A DNA stretch of 64,000 bases from contig JBQJBP010000003.1 of assembly GCA_052078155.1 (NCBI GenBank), positions 372,001-436,000 of the forward strand, read 5' to 3'. This stretch comes from CAXBMB01 sp052078155 (GTDB taxonomy: Bacteria; Pseudomonadota; Alphaproteobacteria; Kiloniellales; DSM-21159). A program made the translations under genes and the position numbers. The notes under the pieces are model-generated. The model made no database searches, was not told the origin of the DNA, and saw nothing but the letters and a program-made list of their open reading frames with translations. Every line of letters starts with the position of its first letter. The first letter of the stretch is position 1. Positions 24,461 to 32,195 of this stretch are shown piece after piece.

Positions 24461-25392
24461 TGAGCATCCTCATTCTCGCAGACCACGATAACGGCGCCCT
24501 GCACGCCGGTACCTTCAACACCGTGACAGCCGCTCAGGCCATCGGTGGTGATATCCATGTTCTGGTTGCCGGCAGTGACTGTGGCGGCGCCGCTGATGCG
24601 GCTGCCCAGATTCCCGGTGTGGCAAAAGTGCTGAAGGCCGACGCCGACATCTATGGTCACGGTCTGGCTGAAAACGTCGCACCGCTGCTGGTCCAGCTGG
24701 CCGAAGGCTACGGCCACATCCTGGCACCTTCCGCCACTTCCGGCAAAAACATCCTGCCCCGGGCAGCTGCCCTGCTGGATGTTCAGCAGATTTCCGACAT
24801 CACTGCCGTAGAAAGCGCCGATACCTTCGTGCGTCCCATCTACGCCGGTAACGCCCTGGCCACTGTCCAGTCTTCTGATGGTGTGAAAGTCATCACCGTC
24901 CGCACCACAGCCTTCGATGCTGCGGCTGCTGAAGGTGGCTCTGCCGCCGTGGAAGAGGTTGCTGCCGGTGCAGACGGCGGTCTCTCCTCCTTCATCGGTC
25001 AGGAACTGACTGAATCCGAACGCCCCGAACTGACCACTGCCAAGGTTGTCATTTCCGGTGGCCGCGGCATGCAGTCCGGTGAAAACTTCGCCATGCTGGA
25101 AAAAATCGCTGACAAGCTGGGCGCCGCAGTTGGTGCCAGCCGTGCAGCTGTCGATGCGGGCTACGTCCCCAACGACTACCAGGTGGGTCAGACCGGTAAG
25201 GTCGTGGCTCCGGACCTCTACATCGCTGTGGGGATCTCCGGTGCCATCCAGCACCTGGCTGGCATGAAGGACTCCAAGGTCATTGTTGCCATCAACAAAG
25301 ACGAAGAAGCTCCGATCTTCCAGGTTGCCGACTACGGCCTGGTTGCGGATCTCTTCACGGCAGTGCCCGAACTGGAATCCGCTCTGGACTGA
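24460..25392 (+). CDS. etfA: Electron transfer flavoprotein alpha subunit
   Basis: A 310-residue FAD-binding subunit. The C-terminal FAD domain is intact: VVISGGRGMQSGENFAMLEKIADKLGAAVGASRAAVDAGYVPNDYQVGQTGKVVAPDLYIAVGISGAIQHLAGMKDSKVIVAINKDEEAPIFQVADYG. It partners EtfB and would pass electrons from Mcd and other dehydrogenases to the quinone pool through ETF:quinone oxidoreductase, not seen in this window. A terminator follows. Confidence 0.96.
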   Translation: MSILILADHDNGALHAGTFNTVTAAQAIGGDIHVLVAGSDCGGAADAAAQIPGVAKVLKADADIYGHGLAENVAPLLVQLAEGYGHILAPSATSGKNILPRAAALLDVQQISDITAVESADTFVRPIYAGNALATVQSSDGVKVITVRTTAFDAAAAEGGSAAVEEVAAGADGGLSSFIGQELTESERPELTTAKVVISGGRGMQSGENFAMLEKIADKLGAAVGASRAAVDAGYVPNDYQVGQTGKVVAPDLYIAVGISGAIQHLAGMKDSKVIVAINKDEEAPIFQVADYGLVADLFTAVPELESALD

Positions 25393-25465
25393 TAGCTGAC
25401 CTGCTGGCCCCGGTTCCTTTGAGAGTCGCATCGGGTAAACACCAGCATTCAGCAAGCTAAAAAGG

Positions 25466-25505
25466 GAGCCTGGGAAGTTAAGTCTTCCCGGGCTCTTTTC
25501 TTTTT
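25466..25505 (+). terminator. Intrinsic terminator after etfBA
   Basis: GAGCCTGGGAAG and CTTCCCGGGCTC form a 12-base stem (one G-T pair) with a 6-base loop, followed by TTTTCTTTTT. Confidence 0.93.
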
Positions 25506-25598
25506 GCCGTCAGGCGTGCACAGGCGAACAACACGACCCTTACATCGCGAAGTGAAGCAACACAGCGGTCAGAACTGTCTCAACTTTCCGCGCCTGGC

Positions 25599-25617
25599 TT
25601 TATTGCAATGCAATAAA
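25599..25617. promoter_or_regulatory. Putative operator upstream of hbd
   Basis: TTTATTGCAATGCAATAAA is a perfect 9+9 inverted repeat around one base, 92 bases before the hbd start. It is followed at once by a TTGACC-like -35 element. The core TTGCAATGCA recurs between ecm and ccr, and GCAATGCA recurs before etfB. Confidence 0.6.
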
Positions 25618-25708
25618 AGCTTGACCCGCGCCCTGCTGAGGTCTTCAATCCGCGGGCTTACGAATTAATGAAACGCTGACCTCCAGCCCTTTTTGAGAAC
25701 ACGCCATC

Positions 25709-26617
25709 ATGTCAACCTCTGCCAACTCTCCCGCCATTCCCGAAGAAATCAAAACCATTGGCATCATTGGTGCCGGTCAGATGGGTGGTGGCATTGTGCA
25801 TGTATGTGCCCTGGCTGGATATGACGTAAAACTGCAGGACATCTCGCAGGAACAGATCGATAAGGCTCTGGACCGGATCGGCGGCAACATGGATCGCCAG
25901 ATCAAACGCGGCCTCATCCAGGCTGAGGAGAAAGACGCAGCTCTCAAGCGGGTCACCACCAGCACAGAGATCGCCTTTTTTGGCGATTGCGATGTGGTGA
26001 TCGAAGCTGCAACGGAAAATGAAGACCTGAAACGTCAGATCTTTTCGGAAGTCTGCCCGGTTCTGCGGGACGACGCTCTGCTCTGCACCAACACCTCCTC
26101 CATCTCCGTCACCCGTCTGGCCGCTGGTACCGACCGGCCGGAGCGGTTCATGGGCATGCACTTCATGAACCCGGTGCCTCTGATGCAGCTGGTGGAGCTG
26201 ATCCGCGGCATTGCCACCAACGAAGAAACCTTCAACGCCATTCGCGGCCTGACCGACCGTCTGGGCAAAACCTCTGTCGCGGCAGAAGATTTCCCGGCCT
26301 TCATCGTGAACCGCATTCTGCTGCCCATGATCAACGAAGCCGTTTACACCCTCTATGAAGGTGTCGGTTCCGTGGAAGCCATCGATACGGCCATGAAGCT
26401 GGGAGCCAACCATCCCATGGGTCCGCTGGAACTGGCGGACTTCATCGGGCTGGATACCTGCCTGGCCATCATGTTTGTGCTCTACGAAGGTCTGGCAGAC
26501 AGCAAGTATCGCCCCTGCCCGCTGCTGGTGAAGTACGTAGAGGCAGGCTGGGTCGGCCGCAAAGCCGGGCGCGGGTTCTACGACTACAGCGGCGAAAAGC
26601 CCGTCCCCACCCGCTAA
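25709..26617 (+). CDS. hbd: 3-hydroxybutyryl-CoA dehydrogenase
   Basis: A 302-residue NAD-binding enzyme interconverting 3-hydroxybutyryl-CoA and acetoacetyl-CoA. Rossmann motif IGIIGAGQMGGGI (residues about 17-29), the active-site region MGMHFMNPVPLMQLVELIRG with catalytic His, and EDFPAFIVNRILLPMINEAVYTLYEGVGS are complete. It links PHB or acetoacetyl-CoA to the ethylmalonyl-CoA route with (S) stereochemistry, in contrast to phaB. Single unit with its own terminator and a palindromic upstream site. Confidence 0.93.
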   Translation: MSTSANSPAIPEEIKTIGIIGAGQMGGGIVHVCALAGYDVKLQDISQEQIDKALDRIGGNMDRQIKRGLIQAEEKDAALKRVTTSTEIAFFGDCDVVIEAATENEDLKRQIFSEVCPVLRDDALLCTNTSSISVTRLAAGTDRPERFMGMHFMNPVPLMQLVELIRGIATNEETFNAIRGLTDRLGKTSVAAEDFPAFIVNRILLPMINEAVYTLYEGVGSVEAIDTAMKLGANHPMGPLELADFIGLDTCLAIMFVLYEGLADSKYRPCPLLVKYVEAGWVGRKAGRGFYDYSGEKPVPTR

Positions 26618-26682
26618 TCATCCACAAATCTTCAGTCTGGCCCCGCTTTACGAAAACGGGAACCCACGCCAGCATCTTTAAG

Positions 26683-26720
26683 AAAAAGCGCCGGAGCTGT
26701 CTCCGGCGCTTTTTCGTTTT
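26683..26720 (+). terminator. Intrinsic terminator after hbd
   Basis: AAAAAGCGCCGGAG pairs perfectly with CTCCGGCGCTTTTT around a CTGT loop. It can also work on the minus strand because of the A-run on the left. Confidence 0.95.
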
Positions 26721-26852
26721 CAACCTCTTCCAAACCGATCTTTCCACGGAACCAACTGGTTAGTTCTGAAACGCCGCAAGAAAAGCACGTGCCTTTGCTT
26801 TGATCACCCGGTTATGATTGCACAACAACTGCGTCCAGATCAGAAGGTACAG

Positions 26853-28007
26853 ATGAGCGGATGGATAGCCTGGCTGGGAACCAGGTCCAGACAGAAAGGC
26901 TTTCCGAACAGGTGGCTGGGGCTGATGGCGGCTTTGCTCGTCTTGGCGGGCTGCTCCCAACTGGGACCGGAAAGTCTCAAAGTCGGGCGGGCCCAGTACA
27001 ATCAGGCGCTGCGTCAAACCGCCAATGAGGAACTGCTGCTCAACATCGTGCGGCTGCGGTATCTGGAACCCATGTCTTTCCTCAACATTTCCTCCATTTC
27101 CGCCCGCTCAGAATTCAAAGCGGCGGCCGGTGGCTCAGTGTCCGCCGCCCCAGGGGGCACCACCACCGGGGCAACGGCAGCCCTGCAGTATCTGGAACAG
27201 CCCAACATCATCTACCAGCCGCTGACCGGGGACCGTTTTGCCCGGGAACTGCTGACCCAGGTGGATCTGGAAACCCTCTTTCTGCTGCGCGCCGCCGGCT
27301 GGAACTTTGAAAAGATCCTGCGGGTCTTTTCCAACTCCATCAACGGCATCTCCAATGCCCAGAACGCAGCGGGCCCGACGCCCAAGGAAGAACCTGACTT
27401 CAGAGACTTCCGGCATCTGATGGACCTGATGGGGCTGCTGGAAGAAGACCGGGCGCTGGTCACCGGCCTGTCGGAGCGACGCTTTACCCCCAAACCGGAC
27501 TCGACCAATGGCTCCCGCCCCAAACTGGCCATCATCGTCAAGATCTCCCAGGCCCACGACAAATCGGCCCAGCGCAAGGATTTCAACACTCTGCTGGACC
27601 TGGACCCGGATCGCTCGTCCTACCTGTTGATTCGCTCTGCCGGACAGGGCGGTCAGGACACCATCAGCGTCAACACCCGGGCCGTTGCTGGCGCCATGTT
27701 CTTTCTGAGCCAGGGGGTTTCCGTGCCTGAAGAGGATGTGCGTTCCGGTGCGGCGCAAAGTACCCTGACAGCACAGGGTGAGGTATTCGACTGGTCGAAG
27801 GTTCTGGGGGACCTCTTCAAAGTCAAAGTCAGTTCAGATCCGCCTCTGGGGGCCTTCGCCAAGGTCAGTTATCGCGGCAACTGGTTCTACATCGATGATG
27901 CAGATCTGGATTCAAAAGAAACCTTCATGATGCTGGATGCGGTTCTGCGCCTGCAGGCGGGCAGCAGCGATGGACAACGGCCAATTCTGACGCTGCCGGT
28001 GAACTGA
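26853..28007 (+). CDS. Conserved hypothetical lipoprotein
   Basis: A 384-residue protein with a lipoprotein signal: the hydrophobic stretch WLGLMAALLVLAGCS has a lipobox (LAGC) near residue 34. The next part (ESLKVGRAQYNQALRQTANEELLLNIVRLRYLEPMSFLNISSISARSEF) looks well conserved. The remainder lacks a motif I can name. FARELLTQVDLETLFLLRAAGWNFEKILRVFSNSINGI suggests an alpha-helical middle, and the C-terminal half is mixed beta. AAGG lies upstream of the chosen ATG. Function unknown; it stands alone between a terminator and a convergent gene. Confidence 0.75.
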   Translation: MSGWIAWLGTRSRQKGFPNRWLGLMAALLVLAGCSQLGPESLKVGRAQYNQALRQTANEELLLNIVRLRYLEPMSFLNISSISARSEFKAAAGGSVSAAPGGTTTGATAALQYLEQPNIIYQPLTGDRFARELLTQVDLETLFLLRAAGWNFEKILRVFSNSINGISNAQNAAGPTPKEEPDFRDFRHLMDLMGLLEEDRALVTGLSERRFTPKPDSTNGSRPKLAIIVKISQAHDKSAQRKDFNTLLDLDPDRSSYLLIRSAGQGGQDTISVNTRAVAGAMFFLSQGVSVPEEDVRSGAAQSTLTAQGEVFDWSKVLGDLFKVKVSSDPPLGAFAKVSYRGNWFYIDDADLDSKETFMMLDAVLRLQAGSSDGQRPILTLPVN

Positions 28008-28030
28008 CCCAGATAGGATGAGCTGGAGAC

Positions 28031-28056
28031 GCTTTCTGTAGATATCGACAGAAAGC
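28031..28056. repeat. Hairpin between convergent genes
   Basis: GCTTTCTGT and ACAGAAAGC form a perfect 9-base inverted repeat with an 8-base loop. There is no T-run on either side, so it is not a standard terminator. It may protect the 3' ends of the two convergent transcripts. Confidence 0.6.
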
Positions 28057-28087
28057 AGAACCGGTAGCCAGCAAAGGCTTGCCCTGA

Positions 28088-29062
28088 TCAGTAGCCCTCT
28101 ACCTCCAGCTTGCGATCCGCCCCAACCACGCCCCGAACCATTCCTGCTGTTGAATAGGCACTGGTAAACTGACCCGCGTTGTCCAGGGCAATGATTCCGC
28201 CCCGGCCCCCTTTGCTCGCCAACTGCTCTATGGCAGCGTCGGCGGCGGTCGACAGGTTCTGATCCCCATAGTTCATCCGGGCAAAAACATCATACGCCAC
28301 GGCATAACGGATGAAGTACTCACCATGACCTGACGCAGACACCGCGAGCCTGTCGTTGGCATAGGTTCCGGCCCCAATAATCGGGGAATCGCCGACACGG
28401 CCGGGTATTTTGGTGTCAAATCCGCCGGTGGACGTTCCCGCTGCCAGATTGCCACAGCGGTCGCGAGCGATGGCCCCAACGGTTCCCACAGGGGCTCTGT
28501 GCGATTGGCCAGCTGTCTGCCTGAGCTGTGATTTGTTGGGAGGGGGCAGTTGCGCCAGTTCCAATCCGGCCTGGGCCAGCAGTCGATCCGCAGCCGGGCC
28601 AACAAACAGAACGTTTCTTGTCTGCTCCATGACATACTTGGCGCCCAGTATGGGATTCCTGATGGTGCGCAAGGAGGCGACAGCCCCGGCTTTCTGACTG
28701 GCCCCGTCCATGATAGAGGCATCCAGTTCCTGCTCACCCGCCCGATTGACAATGGCGCCGCTGCCTGCGTTGAAGATCCCGTGGTCTTCCATTTCGGCAA
28801 TGACGCCAGCCACTATATCAACCGCTGTCGCGCCCTCTTGAATGGCGCTCTGCCAGCGCTGCAGGATTTCCTTCAGCGCCGCCTGGCGCTGTTCTGCCTT
28901 CCAGTGGCCGGGCCGCATCAACACGCCGCCATGGGCCGCCAGCAGCCACTTTTCCTCGCCTGCCTGGCAGGACTTTGGCAGGTCTGCAGCGCTCACCACA
29001 GAAGGCTGGGTGACCATCAAGAACGCAAATGAACAGAAAGCACAGACAAACAACCGTATCAT
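28088..29062 (-). CDS. Isoaspartyl peptidase / L-asparaginase 2-family Ntn hydrolase, exported
   Basis: A 324-residue precursor with a signal peptide (LFVCAFCSFAFLMVTQPSVVSA). The fold of plant-type asparaginase (Asparaginase_2) is clear: LLAAHGGVLMRPGHW, GIFNAGSGAIVNRAGEQELDASIMDG, the autoproteolysis site G-T-V-G-A (APVGTVGAIARDRCGNLAAGTSTGG, catalytic Thr), and RVGDSPIIGAGTYAND. It self-cleaves into two subunits. Probably periplasmic and degrades isoaspartyl dipeptides or asparagine. Confidence 0.9.
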   Translation of the reverse strand: MIRLFVCAFCSFAFLMVTQPSVVSAADLPKSCQAGEEKWLLAAHGGVLMRPGHWKAEQRQAALKEILQRWQSAIQEGATAVDIVAGVIAEMEDHGIFNAGSGAIVNRAGEQELDASIMDGASQKAGAVASLRTIRNPILGAKYVMEQTRNVLFVGPAADRLLAQAGLELAQLPPPNKSQLRQTAGQSHRAPVGTVGAIARDRCGNLAAGTSTGGFDTKIPGRVGDSPIIGAGTYANDRLAVSASGHGEYFIRYAVAYDVFARMNYGDQNLSTAADAAIEQLASKGGRGGIIALDNAGQFTSAYSTAGMVRGVVGADRKLEVEGY

Positions 29063-29161
29063 TGAAGGATCCCCCTGCGGTGGTCACAGCAATCGTAATC
29101 TACCCATGATAGCAGCTTCAGCGGGAATTCTCTGACTTTCCGGAAAAGGACAGGGGCTTGC

Positions 29162-29398
29162 TCAACAACAGCCGCCAAGCTGAACCGGCGGGCAAGGCAC
29201 AGTGCCGTAGGAACAATAGACACAACAGTCCCCGGGCTTCGGTTTCAGCAGCGCCCCGCAGCCTTGACAGTCGTAAAACCACTGACAGCTGTCAGTCGGC
29301 ATGAGGTCATCCGAGCGGTGCCCGCAAATCGGGCAGGTCAGCACAGAGTGCCGTTCTATTTCAGGGTCTACCTCTCGCGTCGGCGCCATAGAGCCCAT
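29162..29398 (-). CDS. GDCCVxC-motif cysteine-rich protein
   Basis: A 78-residue protein with 11 cysteines: TCPICGH, DSC, DCQGCG, the signature GDCCVYC, VPC, and a C-terminal GGCC. It matches the GDCCVxC family, often found beside mercury transport genes. It overlaps the end of merF by about 31 bases, which implies tight coupling. Metal binding is inferred from the cysteines. A start nine bases later (MAPTREV) is also possible. Confidence 0.85.
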   Translation of the reverse strand: MGSMAPTREVDPEIERHSVLTCPICGHRSDDLMPTDSCQWFYDCQGCGALLKPKPGDCCVYCSYGTVPCPPVQLGGCC

Positions 29399-29568
29399 CC
29401 CAAAATGGAAAGGAAGGTCAGAAGTGCCGGAACCAAAAGATTATCCAGCCGGCCCAGGTACTGGCTGAACCCGCCAAAGGCAAAAAGCCAGACAAGCAAA
29501 GGCGTAAAGCAACAGACCGCCGTAACCAGAGACCCGACAAGCCCGGTCATCAAGAGCTTATCCTGCAT
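29368..29568 (-). CDS. merF: MerF-like mercury transport protein
   Basis: A 66-residue membrane protein with two helices (LLMTGLVGSLVTAVCCFTPLLVWLFAFG and LLVPALLTFLSILGWALW). The vicinal cysteines in AVCCFTPLLV in helix 1 are the MerF/MerT signature for Hg(II) uptake. The second, C-terminal cysteine pair of canonical MerF is absent: the protein stops at RRRER. The overlapping GDCCVxC protein could provide that role. GGGAAGG precedes the start. No merA or merR is visible. Confidence 0.8.
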   Translation of the reverse strand: MQDKLLMTGLVGSLVTAVCCFTPLLVWLFAFGGFSQYLGRLDNLLVPALLTFLSILGWALWRRRER

Positions 29569-29679
29569 GACTTACCTTCCCTTTTCTGCCCTGCCCTTCT
29601 TTTCCCTGCCTTTTTTTAAGCTGATCCTAATCTGCTGGCAGTTGGTGCTTCCTCTGCCTGCCTCCAACAAAGACAGGGC

Positions 29680-30279
29680 TCAGGTCTTGGCTGGCAATTC
29701 GTTCAGATAAAACTCGACGAGCGTTTCCACCTCCGGGCTGTCCCATTCCAGCCCCCCTTGCATACCGCCGATCACGCGGCCGTCCTGATCGATCAGGAAA
29801 GTGGTTGGCAGCCCCCGCACGGCGAGCGCCCGTGCCAGTTCGGCCCGCGGGTCCAGGTAGAAGCCAAGCGCGTCCAGACCCAGGTCGGCATAAAAGGGGG
29901 CGACATCCACAATTCCCCGCCGGTCATTGGAGGCGGTTACGACCACCAGCCCCCGGTCCTTGTATTTGGCCTGCAGGCGATTGAGAGAGGGCATTTCCCG
30001 AACACAGGGCGCACACCAGGTCGCCCAGAAATTCAACAGCACCACGCGTCCCCGGAAGTGAGCCAGAGTGATGCTCTTTTCGCTGCCGTCCGTTACCAGA
30101 CCAAAGGCTGTGTCCGGAGCAGGTGGCGGTTGATCGAACAGCGCAAAGTTATCCTTCAACAGCCCCTGCAAGGGCGGTTGCTGCTGTGCCTGAACCGGCT
30201 GGGGTCCAGTGTTGCCAAAGACGAACAGCAGCCCTGCAGCAAGAAAAAGCGCAAAAAGCTTTCGTTTTCCCATCCCCAT
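29680..30279 (-). CDS. TlpA-family thiol:disulfide oxidoreductase
   Basis: A 199-residue exported thioredoxin-like protein: N-terminal hydrophobic segment (KLFALFLAAGLLFVFGNTG), then the TlpA/ResA core with active site W-C-A-P-C (LLNFWATWCAPCVREMPSLNRLQAKYKDRGLVVV) and cis-Pro region RGLPTTFLIDQDGRVIGG. It acts in the periplasm, usually keeping cytochrome c or other cysteines reduced. ATG at 30279 has AGGGATG eight bases upstream; other in-frame ATGs are close. It is divergent from argH by 56 bases and is the first gene before merF on this strand. Confidence 0.9.
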   Translation of the reverse strand: MGMGKRKLFALFLAAGLLFVFGNTGPQPVQAQQQPPLQGLLKDNFALFDQPPPAPDTAFGLVTDGSEKSITLAHFRGRVVLLNFWATWCAPCVREMPSLNRLQAKYKDRGLVVVTASNDRRGIVDVAPFYADLGLDALGFYLDPRAELARALAVRGLPTTFLIDQDGRVIGGMQGGLEWDSPEVETLVEFYLNELPAKT

Positions 30280-30335
30280 CCGGTACATCATCCCTACCAA
30301 GTTGACTGACCCTCTAAATATCGTCGAGCAAAGCC

Positions 30336-31745
30336 GTGAGCGAAGCAAAAAAATCTGCGACAAATTCCGCCAACGCCATGTGGGGAGGCCGCTTTGCCGG
30401 TGGTCCCGCCGAAGTCATGGAACAGATCAACCCCTCCATCGACTTTGATCGACGTTTTTACAAACAGGACATCCGCGCCAGCCAGGCCCATGCAGAAATG
30501 CTGACGGCTCAAAACATCATCTCTGAAGAAGATGGAGCTGCCATCCACGCGGGTCTAGAGCAAATCCTTCAAGAAATCGAGAGCGGGGAGTTTGTTTACT
30601 CCCGCGCCCTGGAAGACATCCACATGAATGTGGAAGCCCGCCTGAAGGAAATCATCGGGGATGCAGCTGGCCGCCTGCACACCGGTCGTTCCCGCAACGA
30701 TCAGGTGGCAACGGACTTCAAGCTCTGGGTGCGCGATGCCATCGATTCCATTGACGCGCAGCTGCAGGACCTGCAGGCAGCTCTGATGGAGCAGGCCGAC
30801 AAGGAAGCCGACACCTCCATGCCCGGCTACACCCACCTGCAAGCCGCGCAACCGGTGACCTTTGGCCACCACCTGATGGCCTACACCGAAATGTTCGGCC
30901 GGGACCGGGGGCGATTTGCCGACTGCCGTGCCCGCCTGAACGAAAGCCCCCTGGGGTCGGCCGCGCTGGCCGGGACCTCCTTCCCCATCGATCGGGAGCG
31001 CACCGCCAAGGCGCTGGGCTTTGACCGGCCCACCGCCAACTCTCTGGATGCTGTCAGCGACCGCGATTTCGTCATGGAATTTCTGTCCGCCGCCTCCATC
31101 ACCTCTGTTCACCTTTCCCGCTTTGCAGAAGAGGTGATCATCTGGTGTGTCTCCGGCTTTGATTTCATCGAGCTGAGCAGCGCTTTTACCACCGGCAGCT
31201 CCATCATGCCGCAGAAGAAGAACCCGGACGCTGCCGAGCTGATCAAGGGCAAGACCGGTCGTGTGGTCGGGGCGCTCAACGCCCTGATGATCGTCATGAA
31301 GGGCCTGCCTTTGGCGTTCTGCAAAGACATGCAGGAAGACAAGGAACCCCTGTTCGACGCCTACGATACGTTGGCGGTCTGTATCGCAGCCACCAGCGGC
31401 ATGGTGCGGGACATGAGCGCCAAGCAGGACAAGATGGCCCAGGCCACTGCTGCGGGCTTCATCACGGCCACGGACCTGGCTGACTGGGTGGTGCGGGTGC
31501 TGGGCCTGCCCTTCCGCGATGCCCACCACATCACAGGGGCTCTGGTGGCCAAGGCTGAAGCCAAGGGCGTTGATCTGTCTGATCTCAGCCTGGCGGAAAT
31601 GCAGGAAGTAGAGCCCCGTATCACGGAAGGTGTCTACGATGTGCTTTCCGTGGTGAATTCCATTGCCAGCCGCACCTCCTACGGGGGCACCTCCCCGGTT
31701 CGGGTGCGCGAGGCCATCGCAGAAGGGCGCAAACGCTTCCTCTAA
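30336..31745 (+). CDS. argH: Argininosuccinate lyase
   Basis: A 469-residue enzyme of arginine synthesis that splits argininosuccinate into arginine and fumarate. It holds MWGGRFAGGPAEVMEQINPSIDFDRR, HTGRSRNDQVATDFKLWVRD, TPGYTHLQ-type (MPGYTHLQAAQPVTFGHH) and the superfamily signature G-S-S-I-M-P-Q-K-K-N-P. It starts with GTG and has no clear ribosome-binding site; an ATG 14 codons in is the alternative, but the N-terminal length favours GTG. It leads argH-lptM-lysA-TIGR02302. Confidence 0.97.
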   Translation: MSEAKKSATNSANAMWGGRFAGGPAEVMEQINPSIDFDRRFYKQDIRASQAHAEMLTAQNIISEEDGAAIHAGLEQILQEIESGEFVYSRALEDIHMNVEARLKEIIGDAAGRLHTGRSRNDQVATDFKLWVRDAIDSIDAQLQDLQAALMEQADKEADTSMPGYTHLQAAQPVTFGHHLMAYTEMFGRDRGRFADCRARLNESPLGSAALAGTSFPIDRERTAKALGFDRPTANSLDAVSDRDFVMEFLSAASITSVHLSRFAEEVIIWCVSGFDFIELSSAFTTGSSIMPQKKNPDAAELIKGKTGRVVGALNALMIVMKGLPLAFCKDMQEDKEPLFDAYDTLAVCIAATSGMVRDMSAKQDKMAQATAAGFITATDLADWVVRVLGLPFRDAHHITGALVAKAEAKGVDLSDLSLAEMQEVEPRITEGVYDVLSVVNSIASRTSYGGTSPVRVREAIAEGRKRFL

Positions 31746-31877
31746 ACGGCTACTCCCCAGGCTGTTCGGTATCACAATTGCCGGACAGCCTGCCGGAACC
31801 TGTTGGGATTGCGCCACTGATCTGCGATAAGTCTGCTTGAGATTGTTAAAGATCACATGACCAAAGGGACTCTGTTC

Positions 31878-32195
31878 ATGCGCCCCAGATACTTCAGGCA
31901 CCGCACCTCGACCGCCAAAGCCCTGGCGCTGCTGTCACTGGCAGCCCTTGCGCTGACGGCCTGCGGCAAGGTCGGCCCGCTGCGTGCCCCAGAAGGGCAG
32001 GAGTCCAGCTACAACTATCCCAAGACCTATCCGGCGCCGCAGAGTGTGCTGCCCAGCGCCCCGGTCCCTGAGCAAAGCCAGGAACAAAGAGAAGAAGAAG
32101 TGGAAAAGGCAACGAAGTACGGCACCCTCAAGCCGCGACCAGATCCCTATGATCCGCTCAGCACCACCACCAAAACTTACGGACCTACCGAATAA
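31878..32195 (+). CDS. lptM: LptM-like small lipoprotein
   Basis: A 105-residue lipoprotein with signal and lipobox (ALLSLAALALTACGKVGPLRAPEG). The motif C-G-x-x-G-P-L directly after the lipidated Cys is the mark of the LptM/YifL family, which helps LptD mature in lipopolysaccharide export. The C-terminus is long and Pro/Glu-rich compared with the E. coli protein. AAAGGGA precedes ATG at 31878. It lies between argH and lysA as in many proteobacteria, and overlaps the lysA start by one base. Confidence 0.85.
   Translation: MRPRYFRHRTSTAKALALLSLAALALTACGKVGPLRAPEGQESSYNYPKTYPAPQSVLPSAPVPEQSQEQREEEVEKATKYGTLKPRPDPYDPLSTTTKTYGPTE

Noticed and set aside
30555..31901. A 448-codon minus-strand frame opposite argH
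   Set aside because: Antisense to argH, whose catalytic motifs are intact; low-complexity translated sequence.
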